A DNA stretch of 64,000 nucleotides, from the NCBI GenBank assembly GCA_009782605.1, contig WRIR01000001.1:115109-179108 (forward strand), given 5' to 3'. Below, one piece after another: positions 1 through 8,730 of this stretch. Position 1 is the stretch's first letter. Every line of letters begins with the position of its first letter. The notes beneath the pieces were generated by a model, which made no database searches, was not told where the DNA came from, and worked only from the letters and a program-made list of their open reading frames with translations. The translations under genes were made by a program, and so were the position numbers. This DNA comes from Eggerthellaceae bacterium (GTDB lineage: Bacteria > Actinomycetota > Coriobacteriia > Coriobacteriales > Eggerthellaceae).

Positions 1-403
1 AGGTGATCTGCTCCCATTGGTCGTCGCCGCGCTCCCCCGCGCGCCGCATGGGATACTTGATCCGCTCGGGCGCATAGACCCTCTGCGCGTGCGTGAGGCC
101 GCGCTGGCACAGGCGCGTCATCAAAGGGTCGTCAAGGGCGATCTTCGATGTCTTCACAATCTTGCCGTCGCGGACATGCACGTTCATGGCGCAGGCGCCT
201 CCGCAGTCCCCGGGGCAGATGCCCTGGAAGACCTCCTCGACGGCCCCCTTTGCCCCCGGTGTGGCCTGGCCACCTCCTTGGCCAAGCGAACAGCCAGGCA
301 GCAGGGTGCCCGCTCCCGCCGCAACCGTTACGGCCGCAGCCCCTTTGAGGAAGCTTCGCCTGCTCAGACCTTTTGATAGGTGATTGAGTTCCTGTCTATC
401 CAT
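1..403 (-). CDS. Tat-exported molybdopterin oxidoreductase, N-terminal part only (window edge)
   Basis: Only the first 134 codons lie inside the window; the reading frame runs off position 1 without a stop. The start ATG (401-403) follows a strong AAGGAGG ribosome site. Residues 14-20 read SRRSFLK, a twin-arginine signal, followed by a hydrophobic stretch and the lipobox LPGC (Cys38), so the enzyme should be an exported lipoprotein. Cys63, Cys67, Cys71 and Cys99 (C-x3-C-x3-C-x27-C) fit the N-terminal [4Fe-4S] site of the DMSO reductase superfamily. The visible part closely resembles the start of the gene at 33244 (both share QRGLTHA and APERIKYPMRR), so the two are paralogues. Substrate unknown. 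The MalT-like gene upstream and the box array at 495-554 are its likely control. Confidence 0.9.
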   Translation of the reverse strand, partial: MDRQELNHLSKGLSRRSFLKGAAAVTVAAGAGTLLPGCSLGQGGGQATPGAKGAVEEVFQGICPGDCGGACAMNVHVRDGKIVKTSKIALDDPLMTRLCQRGLTHAQRVYAPERIKYPMRRAGERGDDQWEQIT

Positions 404-494
404 AACACGTTCCCTCCTTTTTTATCCCTCGATACTCAATACCGGCCGCATTGGAAAAGCACTCCGCGGCCCGTACATCCTACCGGGTATAAAG

Positions 495-554
495 GGAGTA
501 TGCTATTACCAATATGGAGTAGTATATGGAGTATTTCTTATTGAAAATGGAGTA
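495..554. promoter_or_regulatory. Four direct GGAGTA boxes, spaced 21-12-21
   Basis: GGAGTA occurs at 495-500, 516-521, 528-533 and 549-554 on the plus strand, with start-to-start distances of 21, 12 and 21 bases, so all lie close to the same face of the helix. Three of the four are preceded by AT. The array is about 90-150 bases upstream of the start codon at 403. MalT, the founder of the regulator family encoded next door, binds direct repeats of a GGA(T/G)GA core; the match here is in style and is an inference. Confidence 0.5.
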
Positions 555-574
555 GTATCCCGCTTCTTTCCCTG

Positions 575-3148
575 TTATTGCAGCTTAAGAAGCAGCTGCG
601 TACGGGAATGGACCTCAAGCTTGCGGTAGGAGTTGGCGATATGCTTGCGTACCGTCTCCTTTGAGATGCCCAGCTGCTCGGCTATCTCATGCAGCTTGTA
701 CCCGGCCGCCAGGAAATAGACGACCTCGTTCTCCCGCATGGTAAGCCTTTGGCCCTCGGTGTCGTCTTCCAGCTTTGCCTCCCCAGTAGCGAGCTGGGAA
801 AGGCGGGCCCGCAGAGAGCGGGCAAAGCTGCTCTGCTCTGCGGTGTTTTCAAGCCGCTCGACAAGGGGCAGCACGTGTTCATGGTCGCTCAGGAACACCT
901 GGCTCATCTGCTCGGGCTCTGCCCACGCAAGGGCCTTTCGCATTGCCTGCTCTGCCGCCTCGCCCTGACCTGCGCGTTCTTCGTAGAGCGCAAGCAAAAT
1001 ATGGCCCTGCACCTGGTCGAAGCGCCGCGCGGACTCAATGGCGGACACCCCCCTGCGCAGGCTGTCGAGCGGCAGCACCCCTCCTTCGACATAGGGGAGG
1101 ATGAAGGCCATGCGCTTGTATTCCCTCACCTTGCGAAAGGAAGGCGGCAGCTGGTCCATGTAGCGGCGGAGGTCCACAAGGCCGCTGTCTTCGAGGTAGG
1201 AGATGAACGAGAGGGAGGGGGTCAGCCCGAGAAGCCCGGACGGCGAGAGGCGCAGCGACTCTTTGAGGCAGGGTTCCACCTGGCCCAGGTCCCCCCGCAG
1301 ATAACTAAAGAATGCGGCATAGGCGAGCGCGAGTGCCAGCGACGGGAAGGAATAGCTTGCCTTGGTCACCTTCTCGAACTGCCTGCGGTAGATCTCCGCC
1401 TCGCCCAAAGATGAGCGGTGGTAGGCTACGTTCATGCGGGCCCGGTGTATTGCCATAAAAGTAGGCCGTTCGGGATGGAGGTTCTTGTCGCTCACCTCGA
1501 CGGAACACCGGATATACTCCAAGGCGGCGGCAAGGTTGCCGAGGTTGCCTTCCGTGTCTGCCAGGAACGCGAACATATTGGCCTTGTAGAGCTGGTGGCC
1601 GTGCGCCACGACCTGTGGCAGGTACTCCAACAGCATGTCCCGGTAGCTCAGGTAGTCGATGGTGGGGTTTGCGTACTCGCGTGCCTGGCTTGCCGTCTGC
1701 CTGAGGAAGAAGTCGGAGGGCGGCAACAGCTCAAGCGCCCTGGTAGCCAGCCTTTGGGACTCCTGGTAGTCCGCGCGAAGGCTCAACACGTTCGCAATGA
1801 GCGCCAGGGCCTCCGCATAGTGGGGGTCTTGCCGGTTTCGCGGGTCGAGGTAGTGCTCGGTGGCGCTTCGCTCGCACAGGGAGCTGAGGTAGACGTCGTC
1901 ACAGACAAAGGCCGCCAAAGACATGATGCAGCTGATCCAGGGGTTCTTGAGCAGAAGGTCGATGGGGAGCAGGCGTATCCAGCGGTACACTTGATAGATA
2001 TTGTCGCCCATGAACACGCTGCGCCAGTCCCGCTCTATGATAGAGACGATATGGGCATAGTCCTGCGTCTGTTCGGCATACCCTGCCGACTGGTTGGTAT
2101 ACCCGTTCTTGTCAAGCCAGGAACTGGCCTTTTGCAGTATCTCGGTCGTGTCTATGGGCAGCAGCGCGTCCGCCCGGGTGCGCAGGGCATCGACGATGAG
2201 CGGCCAGTACCGGTACCACGTCTCCTGCTTGTCTTTCTCGATCTCCTCGATAAGCTGGACGTTAAGCAACCATTCGATGGTGCGGCTACACAGATGCCTG
2301 TCCAGCGAGGTGATCCGCTCGGCAAGGTGGAGGCTGAAGATATCGACCTGGACGGTGATGTAGATGAACCTCAGCTGCTCGGGCGAGAGATGGCGCAGGG
2401 CCTCGTCGTGAATATAGGAAAGTATTGCCTGGGCGAAGTCACGGCTCGCTATCGATTCGCCCCTCAGAACCTCGTCGAGGTTTTCTGTGGAAAGCAGGAT
2501 TTTAACGGCAGCGGGCCATCCTCCGGTTTCTTCCTGGATAGCCTGCGCCTTCATTATGGATACAGCATTATGGTGGATGGCGAACAACCCGGTGATTTCC
2601 TCGGCAGTAAAGGCCAAGTCCGCCCTGGTAAGGGCATCCAGCTTGTCAACGAGGTGCCACCTTGTGAGCCCCCAGTTGAGCTCCCGCCGTGTGAGCAGGA
2701 CGAACTGGGTGTTGGCGGGACAGTGTTTGATCAGGTAGACAAGTATCCCGTATGCACCGCCGCCGTCGGCCACCACATGGCAGTTGTCAAGGACGAACAT
2801 GCACTTCTTCGGATGTCTTGCGAGCCTGTCCAGCACGTAGTCGGGGGTGTTCCCCTTCATGTTCTTGAGTCCGGCTTCCGAGCACGCGGCGACCAGGTAG
2901 CGCAGCAGCCGCTCATCCTGGTTGTCCTCCTCGTCCAGGGAAAGCCAGCCGACGGTGGTTTGCGGCATCTGGCGCTCGGCCCACTGGGACACCAAGAGCG
3001 TCTTGCCGTATCCCACCGGTGCAACAAGCTGAACAACCTGTGACTGGGAGGCAGAAAATGACAGGCGGGCCCGCCACAGCGCTCGCTCGGGCACTGTGGG
3101 AACCCTTATCTTGCTTGCCAGTACAGGCTCTCTGCTCATGTCATACAC
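575..3148 (-). CDS. MalT-like (LAL family) LuxR transcriptional activator
   Basis: An 857-residue protein with the layout of large ATP-binding LuxR regulators. It has an N-terminal NTPase with a Walker A motif (APVGYGKT, residues 43-50) and a Walker B-like strand (CMFVLDN, about 116-122). A long helical tetratricopeptide-like sensor region follows, then a C-terminal LuxR helix-turn-helix (TMRENEVVYFLAAGY to KLEVHSRTQLL, about 797-855). In this family, ligand and ATP binding drive oligomerisation on direct-repeat boxes. The gene ends 172 bases upstream of the molybdopterin gene start and in the same orientation, so that gene is its probable target. The start could also be the ATG three codons downstream (MSREP). 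The ligand cannot be told from sequence. Confidence 0.9.
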   Translation of the reverse strand: MYDMSREPVLASKIRVPTVPERALWRARLSFSASQSQVVQLVAPVGYGKTLLVSQWAERQMPQTTVGWLSLDEEDNQDERLLRYLVAACSEAGLKNMKGNTPDYVLDRLARHPKKCMFVLDNCHVVADGGGAYGILVYLIKHCPANTQFVLLTRRELNWGLTRWHLVDKLDALTRADLAFTAEEITGLFAIHHNAVSIMKAQAIQEETGGWPAAVKILLSTENLDEVLRGESIASRDFAQAILSYIHDEALRHLSPEQLRFIYITVQVDIFSLHLAERITSLDRHLCSRTIEWLLNVQLIEEIEKDKQETWYRYWPLIVDALRTRADALLPIDTTEILQKASSWLDKNGYTNQSAGYAEQTQDYAHIVSIIERDWRSVFMGDNIYQVYRWIRLLPIDLLLKNPWISCIMSLAAFVCDDVYLSSLCERSATEHYLDPRNRQDPHYAEALALIANVLSLRADYQESQRLATRALELLPPSDFFLRQTASQAREYANPTIDYLSYRDMLLEYLPQVVAHGHQLYKANMFAFLADTEGNLGNLAAALEYIRCSVEVSDKNLHPERPTFMAIHRARMNVAYHRSSLGEAEIYRRQFEKVTKASYSFPSLALALAYAAFFSYLRGDLGQVEPCLKESLRLSPSGLLGLTPSLSFISYLEDSGLVDLRRYMDQLPPSFRKVREYKRMAFILPYVEGGVLPLDSLRRGVSAIESARRFDQVQGHILLALYEERAGQGEAAEQAMRKALAWAEPEQMSQVFLSDHEHVLPLVERLENTAEQSSFARSLRARLSQLATGEAKLEDDTEGQRLTMRENEVVYFLAAGYKLHEIAEQLGISKETVRKHIANSYRKLEVHSRTQLLLKLQ

Positions 3149-3321
3149 CCACTACACGAAAACAACGAGGAACAACCACTGTCAAGAGTGTACCCCAACT
3201 TGGGAAAGGAGTGAACCGCCCCCTTGAGACGGGGACAGCAACAAAAGGCTGGTTGTAGTTTGCTGTGGCTGGCTGTGCGCCCGACAGCGGGAAGCGGTGC
3301 CGAGCTGGGGTCGAACCAAGG

Positions 3322-3357
3322 GAACGGCCCGGAACCTGTTGGGGAACCGGGCCGTTC
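3322..3357 (-). terminator. GC-rich hairpin downstream of the repeat protein gene
   Basis: Arms GAACGGCCCGG (3322-3332) and CCGGGCCGTTC (3347-3357) form an 11-bp perfect stem about 40 bases past the stop codon at 3396. There is no clear T-run on the minus strand, so it may stop transcription weakly or act as an mRNA end barrier. Confidence 0.5.
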
Positions 3358-3395
3358 GTCAAGATACCTGCTGTAGATGGAAGGACTAGGCCACC

Positions 3396-6209
3396 CTAGC
3401 CTATCCTGGTGAGGTAGTCGCTAAAGACAAAACCCTCCATGCCGTTGTAGGTTACCTTGTACCAAGGGCTGCCTTGCTCTGCGGCACCGGTGACCGTCAC
3501 CGTCGTCCCCTCGGGGATAACATCGAGAGGCTCCTGATCCGCATTGGGGCCGGGACGGAGGTTCAGCCAAGAGGCGGTGGTCTGGTACTGCCCTGCCACA
3601 CCACCCGAAGGGGCGGGCGTGGCGGCTGGCGGCGTGGCGGCTGGCGCGGCAGGCTTGGGCGCGTTGAAGGTCACGTCCGGGAAGATTGCCTTGAGCGCCG
3701 CCTCGTTCTCGAACTGCGGGAACTTGGCCTTGAAGTCGTTGAAGGAGATGCCGGGGAGCACGAGCTTGCCGCCCTCAAAGGTCGCGTCGGGGAATGCGGC
3801 CTTGATCTCGTCGAAGGACACCGTGGGGGCATTCGCCGCAGGCGCGGCAGGCTTGGGCGCGTTGAAGGTCACGTCCGGGAAGATTGCCTTGAGCGCCGCC
3901 TCGTTCTCGAACTGCGGGAACTTGGCCTTGAAGTCGTTGAAGGACACGCCGGGGAGCACGAGCTTGCCGCCCTCAAAGGTCGCGTCGGGGAATGCGGCCT
4001 TGATTGCGTCGAAGTCAACCGTGGGGGCGCTCACCGCAGGTGCGTTGAAGGTCACGTCGGGGAAGACTGCCTTAAGCGCCGCCTCGTTCTCGAACTGCGG
4101 GAACTTGGCCTTGAAGTCGTTGAAGGACACGCCGGGGAGCACGAGCTTGCCGCCCTCAAAGGTCGCGTCGGGGAATGCGGCCTTGATTGCGTCGAAGTCA
4201 ACCGTGGGGGCGCTGAACTCAAGTTCAGGGAACTTGGCCATCAGGTCGGCGAGGGAGATGTTGGGGAATTTGGCCTTGAAGTCCTCGAACGACATATCCG
4301 GGAGCTTGATCTTCCCGTCTATCATCTCTGCACCGGGGAAGGCTGCCTTGAGCGAGTCGAAGTCCAGGCCGTCGATATGCAGCGCAGCAAGGCCCGCAGG
4401 GGTCAAGTCCGGAGCTGTGATCTTAGAGTTATTGCAGTTTTGCAGGCCGAAGATGGCCGCCAGAATGAGCGCCAATGCAAGCAGGGCGAGCAGCAGCCAC
4501 TTCCAGAAGCCTGACTTCTTCTTCACATGCGTATGCACTGACGGAGCCTCGATTGAGACATCCCCGCCGCGCAGGTTAACATCGGGCCCATTGAGCTCGA
4601 CATCGCCGAACTGCGCCTTGAGGGCATCCAGCGATATGTCGGGGAACTTGGCCTTGAGGGCCGCGAGCGTCAGGCCGGCGGGGAGTATGAGCTTGCCGCC
4701 GTCGAGTTTGATGTCGGGGAACTTGGCCTTGAGGGCGTCGAAATCGAATTTCGGCAGACCGATGTCCGCATCCGGCAGGCCGATGTCGAAGCCGGGGCCG
4801 TTGACCTCGACATCGCCGAACTTGGCCTTGAGGGCGTCCAGCGATATGCCGGGGAACTTGGCCTGCATCGCCGCAAGCGACAGGCCGGCGGGCAGGGCGA
4901 GCTTGCCGCCCCTGAGCTTGACGCCGGGGAAGGCGGCCTTGAGCGCGTCAATATTGAACCCGGGCGCGTCGATGTCGAAGCCGCCGAGGTCCAGGTCTGC
5001 CTTCGGCAGGTTTATGTCGATGTCGGCCTTAGGCAGGCTGACGTCGATGTCCGGCATGCCCACGTCGAAGCCGGGGCCGTCGAAGTCGACGTCGCCGAAC
5101 TTGGCCTTGAGGGCGTCCAGCGATATGCCGGGGAACTTGGCCTGCAGGGCCGCCAGCGACAGGCCGGCGGGCAGGGCGAGCTTGCCGCCTTTGAGCTTGA
5201 CGCCGGGGAACTCTGCCTTGAGGGCGTCGAGGTTGAAGCCCGGGGCGTCGATGTCGAAGCCGCCGAGGTCCAGGTCTGCCTTCGGCAGGTTTATGTCGAT
5301 GTCGGCCTTAGGCAGGTCGATGTCGATGCCGGGGCCGTCGAAGTCCACGTCGAAGCCGGGGCCGTCGAAGTCGACGTCGCCGAACTTGGCCTTGAGGGCG
5401 TCCAGCGATATGCCGGGGAACTTGGCCTGCAGGGCCGCCAGCGACAGGCCGGCGGGCAGGGCGAGCTTGCCGCCTTTGAGCTTGACGCCGGGGAACTCTG
5501 CCTTGAGGGCGTCAATATTGAACCCGGGCGCGTCGATGTCGAAGCCGCCGAGGTCCAGGTCTGCCTTCGGCAGGTTTATGTCGATGTCGGCCTTAGGCAG
5601 GCTGACGTCGATGTCCGCGTCAGGCAGGTCGATGTCGATGCCCGCGCCGGGCAGGTCCACGTCAACGTCCGGCAAGCCTATCTCGGCATCCGGCAGGTCC
5701 ACGTCGATGCTCGGCAGGTTAAAGTCCACGCCGGGCAGGTCGAAGCCGGGCAGGTCGTCGTCAAGCAGGCCGAACTCGACACCGCCGAACTTGGCCATGA
5801 GGGCGTCCAGCGAGATGTCGGGGAACCTAGCCTTGAAATCTGCCAGCGACAAACTGGGCAGCACAAGCTTGCCACCATCGAAGCTGATGTCGGGGAGTTC
5901 AGCCCGCAGCGCGTCGAACTCCAGGTCGGGCGCATCGATATCGATGTCGATGTCGATGTCGGATGCTGGGACCTCGCAGCCGCCTATCATGCACTTCATG
6001 CAGAAATGCGGCACGCGTGTCTCGAATGAATCCGCGAACGAATACGCCTGCTCACAGGTATCGAATGGACCGTACCACTTTCCATAGACACCGTCCGCAT
6101 CACCTATTACAATACCTTCTCCATGGTTGCAATAGGCACATGTCTCCCTGTGAATCGACGCCCTTTCTTTCCTGCTGTAACTCTCAAAGACCCAATACTT
6201 CACCACCAT
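3396..6209 (-). CDS. Repeat-rich single-span membrane protein with Zn-ribbon-like N-terminus and C-terminal SH3b domain
   Basis: Function unknown. The N-terminus has two CxxC pairs (CAYC, CMKC) about 45 residues apart, like a zinc ribbon. Five ~50-residue repeats follow, built on F/LDALKAxFP, GGKLxLP, AKFPxISLDALKAKFG, joined by acidic strands of the type DIDLPKADIDINLP. After KKK comes one membrane helix (WLLLALLALALILAAIFGL, DNA about 4445-4505). Four more repeats follow (FDAIKAAFPDATFEGGK, FNDFKAKFP), then a Pro/Ala linker and an SH3b domain (LNLRPGPN, WYKVTYNG, GFVFSDYL). Positive residues before the helix suggest N-inside, C-outside, with SH3b facing the cell wall. The ATG at 6207-6209 is only three bases from the AAGGAGG ribosome site; GTG codons at 6206 or 6203 fit the spacing better. 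Confidence 0.85.
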   Translation of the reverse strand: MVVKYWVFESYSRKERASIHRETCAYCNHGEGIVIGDADGVYGKWYGPFDTCEQAYSFADSFETRVPHFCMKCMIGGCEVPASDIDIDIDIDAPDLEFDALRAELPDISFDGGKLVLPSLSLADFKARFPDISLDALMAKFGGVEFGLLDDDLPGFDLPGVDFNLPSIDVDLPDAEIGLPDVDVDLPGAGIDIDLPDADIDVSLPKADIDINLPKADLDLGGFDIDAPGFNIDALKAEFPGVKLKGGKLALPAGLSLAALQAKFPGISLDALKAKFGDVDFDGPGFDVDFDGPGIDIDLPKADIDINLPKADLDLGGFDIDAPGFNLDALKAEFPGVKLKGGKLALPAGLSLAALQAKFPGISLDALKAKFGDVDFDGPGFDVGMPDIDVSLPKADIDINLPKADLDLGGFDIDAPGFNIDALKAAFPGVKLRGGKLALPAGLSLAAMQAKFPGISLDALKAKFGDVEVNGPGFDIGLPDADIGLPKFDFDALKAKFPDIKLDGGKLILPAGLTLAALKAKFPDISLDALKAQFGDVELNGPDVNLRGGDVSIEAPSVHTHVKKKSGFWKWLLLALLALALILAAIFGLQNCNNSKITAPDLTPAGLAALHIDGLDFDSLKAAFPGAEMIDGKIKLPDMSFEDFKAKFPNISLADLMAKFPELEFSAPTVDFDAIKAAFPDATFEGGKLVLPGVSFNDFKAKFPQFENEAALKAVFPDVTFNAPAVSAPTVDFDAIKAAFPDATFEGGKLVLPGVSFNDFKAKFPQFENEAALKAIFPDVTFNAPKPAAPAANAPTVSFDEIKAAFPDATFEGGKLVLPGISFNDFKAKFPQFENEAALKAIFPDVTFNAPKPAAPAATPPAATPAPSGGVAGQYQTTASWLNLRPGPNADQEPLDVIPEGTTVTVTGAAEQGSPWYKVTYNGMEGFVFSDYLTRIG

Positions 6210-6582
6210 CCACCTCCTTGTAGAAACGCTAGCCAATTGTACGAAATGTGGAGTGCGCCTTTTTTTCCCACACCATCATCTATGCGCAAACCCTTATGCA
6301 TTGCAGTGTAGCAAACAATTCCCCAAAAGCTAGGGTCAACGGACGATTGACAAGAAACTTTTCAAAAGTCGACCACATTAAGACCCCCGAGAAAAAGAAT
6401 ATAAGGGAGGTTTTATTTATTTTAATGAAAATACACAGCACAGCTGTGGGGCCAGCTATGGGACAGCTGAAAAGCGGTGGCCTTGGCAGCGAATGTGTTG
6501 TATGATGCAGGGACAGCTTGGCGCAACCTGTATCACGACAGTGCGCCGTGTATGACGGAAACATGGTAAAGGAGCGTATCGC
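6210..6582. other. Divergent intergenic region, no gene seen
   Basis: This AT-richer gap separates the repeat protein (minus) from the small protein at 6583 (plus) and should hold both promoters. It contains the small palindrome CTTTTCAAAAG (about 6358-6368) and several AGCTG words around 6440-6475. A TATGAT hexamer at 6501-6506 could be a -10 for the plus-strand gene, but no -35 sits at the right distance. Confidence 0.4.
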
Positions 6583-6936
6583 ATGGGTGACCTTATCGAA
6601 TTGCTGGAGCGTATCTTAGAAGACCCGCAGATCTCCGACGAGACAGGGGCCTCGAACCTCTTCGGGTACCTCCAGAACAAGGAGTTCATCCAGGCCGAGT
6701 TCGACAAGGACGGCGCGCTCAGTGCCTCCATCACCGACAAGGGGCGGGAGTACCTCTCTGCCCTCTACCTCGTGCGGGTCGAGCAGACACCGCGCAACTT
6801 CCTCGAAAAGACCCAGGGCAAGGAGATAGTGTCCCGGCTTGAAGGCGAAGGGTACCTCGTTCGGGAAGGCAGCGACGGGGACCCCCTGTTCACCATCACC
6901 GACAAGGGTCGGGAAGCCATGGCAAGCCTCACGTAG
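6583..6936 (+). CDS. Small protein with two winged-helix-like halves
   Basis: A 117-residue protein with a good ribosome site (AAAGGAG, eight bases before ATG). Its two halves look alike: a helical stretch, a KEFIQAEF or EGYLVREG strand, then ITDKGRE and a short helix (ITDKGREYLSAL about residues 50-61, ITDKGREAMASL about 104-115). ITDKGRE-type turns are typical of PadR/MarR-like winged helices, so it may be a compact DNA- or protein-binding module formed by internal duplication. No function can be assigned. It is followed by a perfect inverted repeat and then the MoxR/VWA pair in the same direction. Confidence 0.75.
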   Translation: MGDLIELLERILEDPQISDETGASNLFGYLQNKEFIQAEFDKDGALSASITDKGREYLSALYLVRVEQTPRNFLEKTQGKEIVSRLEGEGYLVREGSDGDPLFTITDKGREAMASLT

Positions 6937-6948
6937 CGTCACCCGCGT

Positions 6949-7039
6949 GTGTCACGGGGACGTATAACGTGACACGTTTTTGTGTTTCATCTGCTAGGGT
7001 ATCCAACAAAACGTGTCACGTTATACGTCCCCGTGACAC
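6949..7039. repeat. Perfect 32-bp inverted repeat (REP-like GTGTCACGGGGACG element)
   Basis: The arm at 6949-6980 begins GTGTCACGGGGACG and is exactly complementary to 7008-7039, with a 27-base loop. A related half (CCGTGACAC) follows at 7051. The same GTCACCCGCG...GTGTCACGGGGACG words recur at 25449-25497, so this is a dispersed element. It sits just after the stop of the small gene and would form a very stable hairpin in its mRNA. Confidence 0.9.
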
Positions 7040-7274
7040 CCCCCCCTCCCCCGTGACACACAAAACAGGCCCGGACGCGGGCTTTTCCCGTATTTCATGC
7101 CCTATATAGTCCTGTTGGTGGGATGTACAAGAGCCGGTGCTTTCTCGTATCATTGACAGGAGCGGACGGGTGCCTCTTCGGCCCGTGCTGGTCAACCGCC
7201 GCAAAACCCTTGTCTGCATGATGCTTTCTGCCGCCGCCAGAAAGCCCGAAAGAGAGAAAGCAGGGTGTCCTCCG

Positions 7275-8729
7275 ATGAGAACTTCGATTTTCGAGCAAGG
7301 CCTCGCACAGTGCCCGGTCCTTGAATACTGCAGGGCCTTGCAGTCCTATGGCTATGAGCCCTCCGAGGGACACAGCTGCTTCTTCGAGTGGGACGGGGGC
7401 AGCCTGAAGCCCCCCGCCCACCTGCAGCTCACCGACGACCCCGCAGACGACCTGGCACGAAGCCTTGCCCAGGACGCCGAGTCGCGGGTTGTCGAGCTTG
7501 CGGCCTGCGAAGGCGACACCGAGAAGGTCCTCGCGCTGAAGGACTGCCACAAAGACCTCTTCAACCAGCGGCTCAAACTCTGGCAGGCGATGGTATGGGC
7601 CACCCGCGAAGGACGGGAGTTCACCGACACCGAGCTCAGGCACTACGAACAAAGGGTGCGAGAAGCCCAGGAAAGGCTCGACGCGGAGGAGTCCCGCGCC
7701 GACGAGGCCATCCGAAGGCGCGCCTTGGGGGCCTACGACAGCGACCAGATGGACGAGCACCGCCTCCTCTTCGACGAGGCCCTGATAGCCGACATACAAA
7801 GGATGGTGGGCAACATCACCAACGGGCGGCCCACCCTTGTCGTCGGCGACAAGGGCATCGCGAAAACCGAGGTCGCGAAGTTCGTCATGTCGCTCTTCAA
7901 GCTGCCCCCGAAGGTCATCTCGGTCAAGGGCGACATGATGAGCGACGAGCTCATCGGGAAGATGAAGCACGACGGCGCCCGCAACACCTTCGTGTTCCAG
8001 GAGGGCATCCTCCTTTCCGCGATGCGCAAGGGGGAGCCGGTCCTGCTCGACGAGATCAACTTCGGGGACCAGACCATCATCGCACGGCTCCAGGAGATTC
8101 TCCTGCGCCATGCGGGGGACCAGGTCTTCATCCAGGAGAACGACGGGGAGGCCGTCGAGGTCGCGCCGGGCTTCACCGTCTTCGCCACCGCCAACGAGGC
8201 CTCTGCGCGCTACCGGCACCGGGAGGTCCTCGACCCCGCGATACGGGACCGCTTCGACATCATCATACGCAACTACCCCGATATGGACCTGGATCTCTTC
8301 GCCCATGAGCCAAAGACGCTCGGAAGGCTTGCGCGTGCTTCCGCAATCGACGGATGGGGCCGCACGAGCGCCTATATCGACGAGGACGTCCTCGAGGTCT
8401 TCGTGAGGCTGTCCTACATCACCCAGTACCTGTACTCGACCCCCGCAAAGGACGCGACGCTGGAGTTCACCGAGGACCACTTGAAGAGCGTCGTGAAAGA
8501 AGACCTCCAACCTCTGCTGACCGACTGCATAACCCCCCGGCTGCTGGTCAACACGGTCTCGGACTGCGCACGGGGAAACCTCCCCGACAGGCGTTTTGAC
8601 GCCGCCTGCATCGACCGGCTGCTGCAATCCCTCGACCAGGCCGGGTCGAAGTACAACTACGACCTGATGAAGCAGATATCCCTCATGCTCGACATCGACC
8701 TCGCCTTCGAGGGAGGCTCCGCCAGCTGA
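7275..8729 (+). CDS. MoxR-family AAA+ ATPase (RavA-like)
   Basis: From the ATG at 7275 the product has 484 residues; earlier in-frame starts exist (7218, 7137), but the conserved-looking sequence begins MRTSIFEQGL. About 170 residues of charged helical sequence precede the AAA+ core. Walker A is GDKGIAKTE (near residue 190), Walker B is VLLDEINF (near 255), sensor 1 is FATAN, and an arginine finger region reads LDPAIRDRF. MoxR ATPases work with VWA-domain partners as chaperones that mature or remodel metal enzymes; E. coli RavA-ViaA acts on fumarate reductase and Nuo. The next gene starts one base after the stop and encodes the VWA partner. A role on one of the many redox enzymes here is inference. 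Confidence 0.9.
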   Translation: MRTSIFEQGLAQCPVLEYCRALQSYGYEPSEGHSCFFEWDGGSLKPPAHLQLTDDPADDLARSLAQDAESRVVELAACEGDTEKVLALKDCHKDLFNQRLKLWQAMVWATREGREFTDTELRHYEQRVREAQERLDAEESRADEAIRRRALGAYDSDQMDEHRLLFDEALIADIQRMVGNITNGRPTLVVGDKGIAKTEVAKFVMSLFKLPPKVISVKGDMMSDELIGKMKHDGARNTFVFQEGILLSAMRKGEPVLLDEINFGDQTIIARLQEILLRHAGDQVFIQENDGEAVEVAPGFTVFATANEASARYRHREVLDPAIRDRFDIIIRNYPDMDLDLFAHEPKTLGRLARASAIDGWGRTSAYIDEDVLEVFVRLSYITQYLYSTPAKDATLEFTEDHLKSVVKEDLQPLLTDCITPRLLVNTVSDCARGNLPDRRFDAACIDRLLQSLDQAGSKYNYDLMKQISLMLDIDLAFEGGSAS

Positions 8730-8730
8730 G

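Noticed and set aside
1418..3043. Long open frame opposite the first MalT-like gene
   Set aside because: No domain pattern, and the minus strand encodes an intact LuxR regulator.
3290..3360. tRNA or tmRNA 3' end on the minus strand (GGTTCGACCCC T-loop-like word)
   Set aside because: The T-arm pairs only four of five bases, there is no CCA, and no matching acceptor half is found in the next 80 bases upstream.
6425..6505. 26-codon ORF (MKIHSTAVGPAMG...) with AAGGGAGG upstream
   Set aside because: The ribosome site is 14 bases away, too far, and nothing in the peptide or neighbours supports it.
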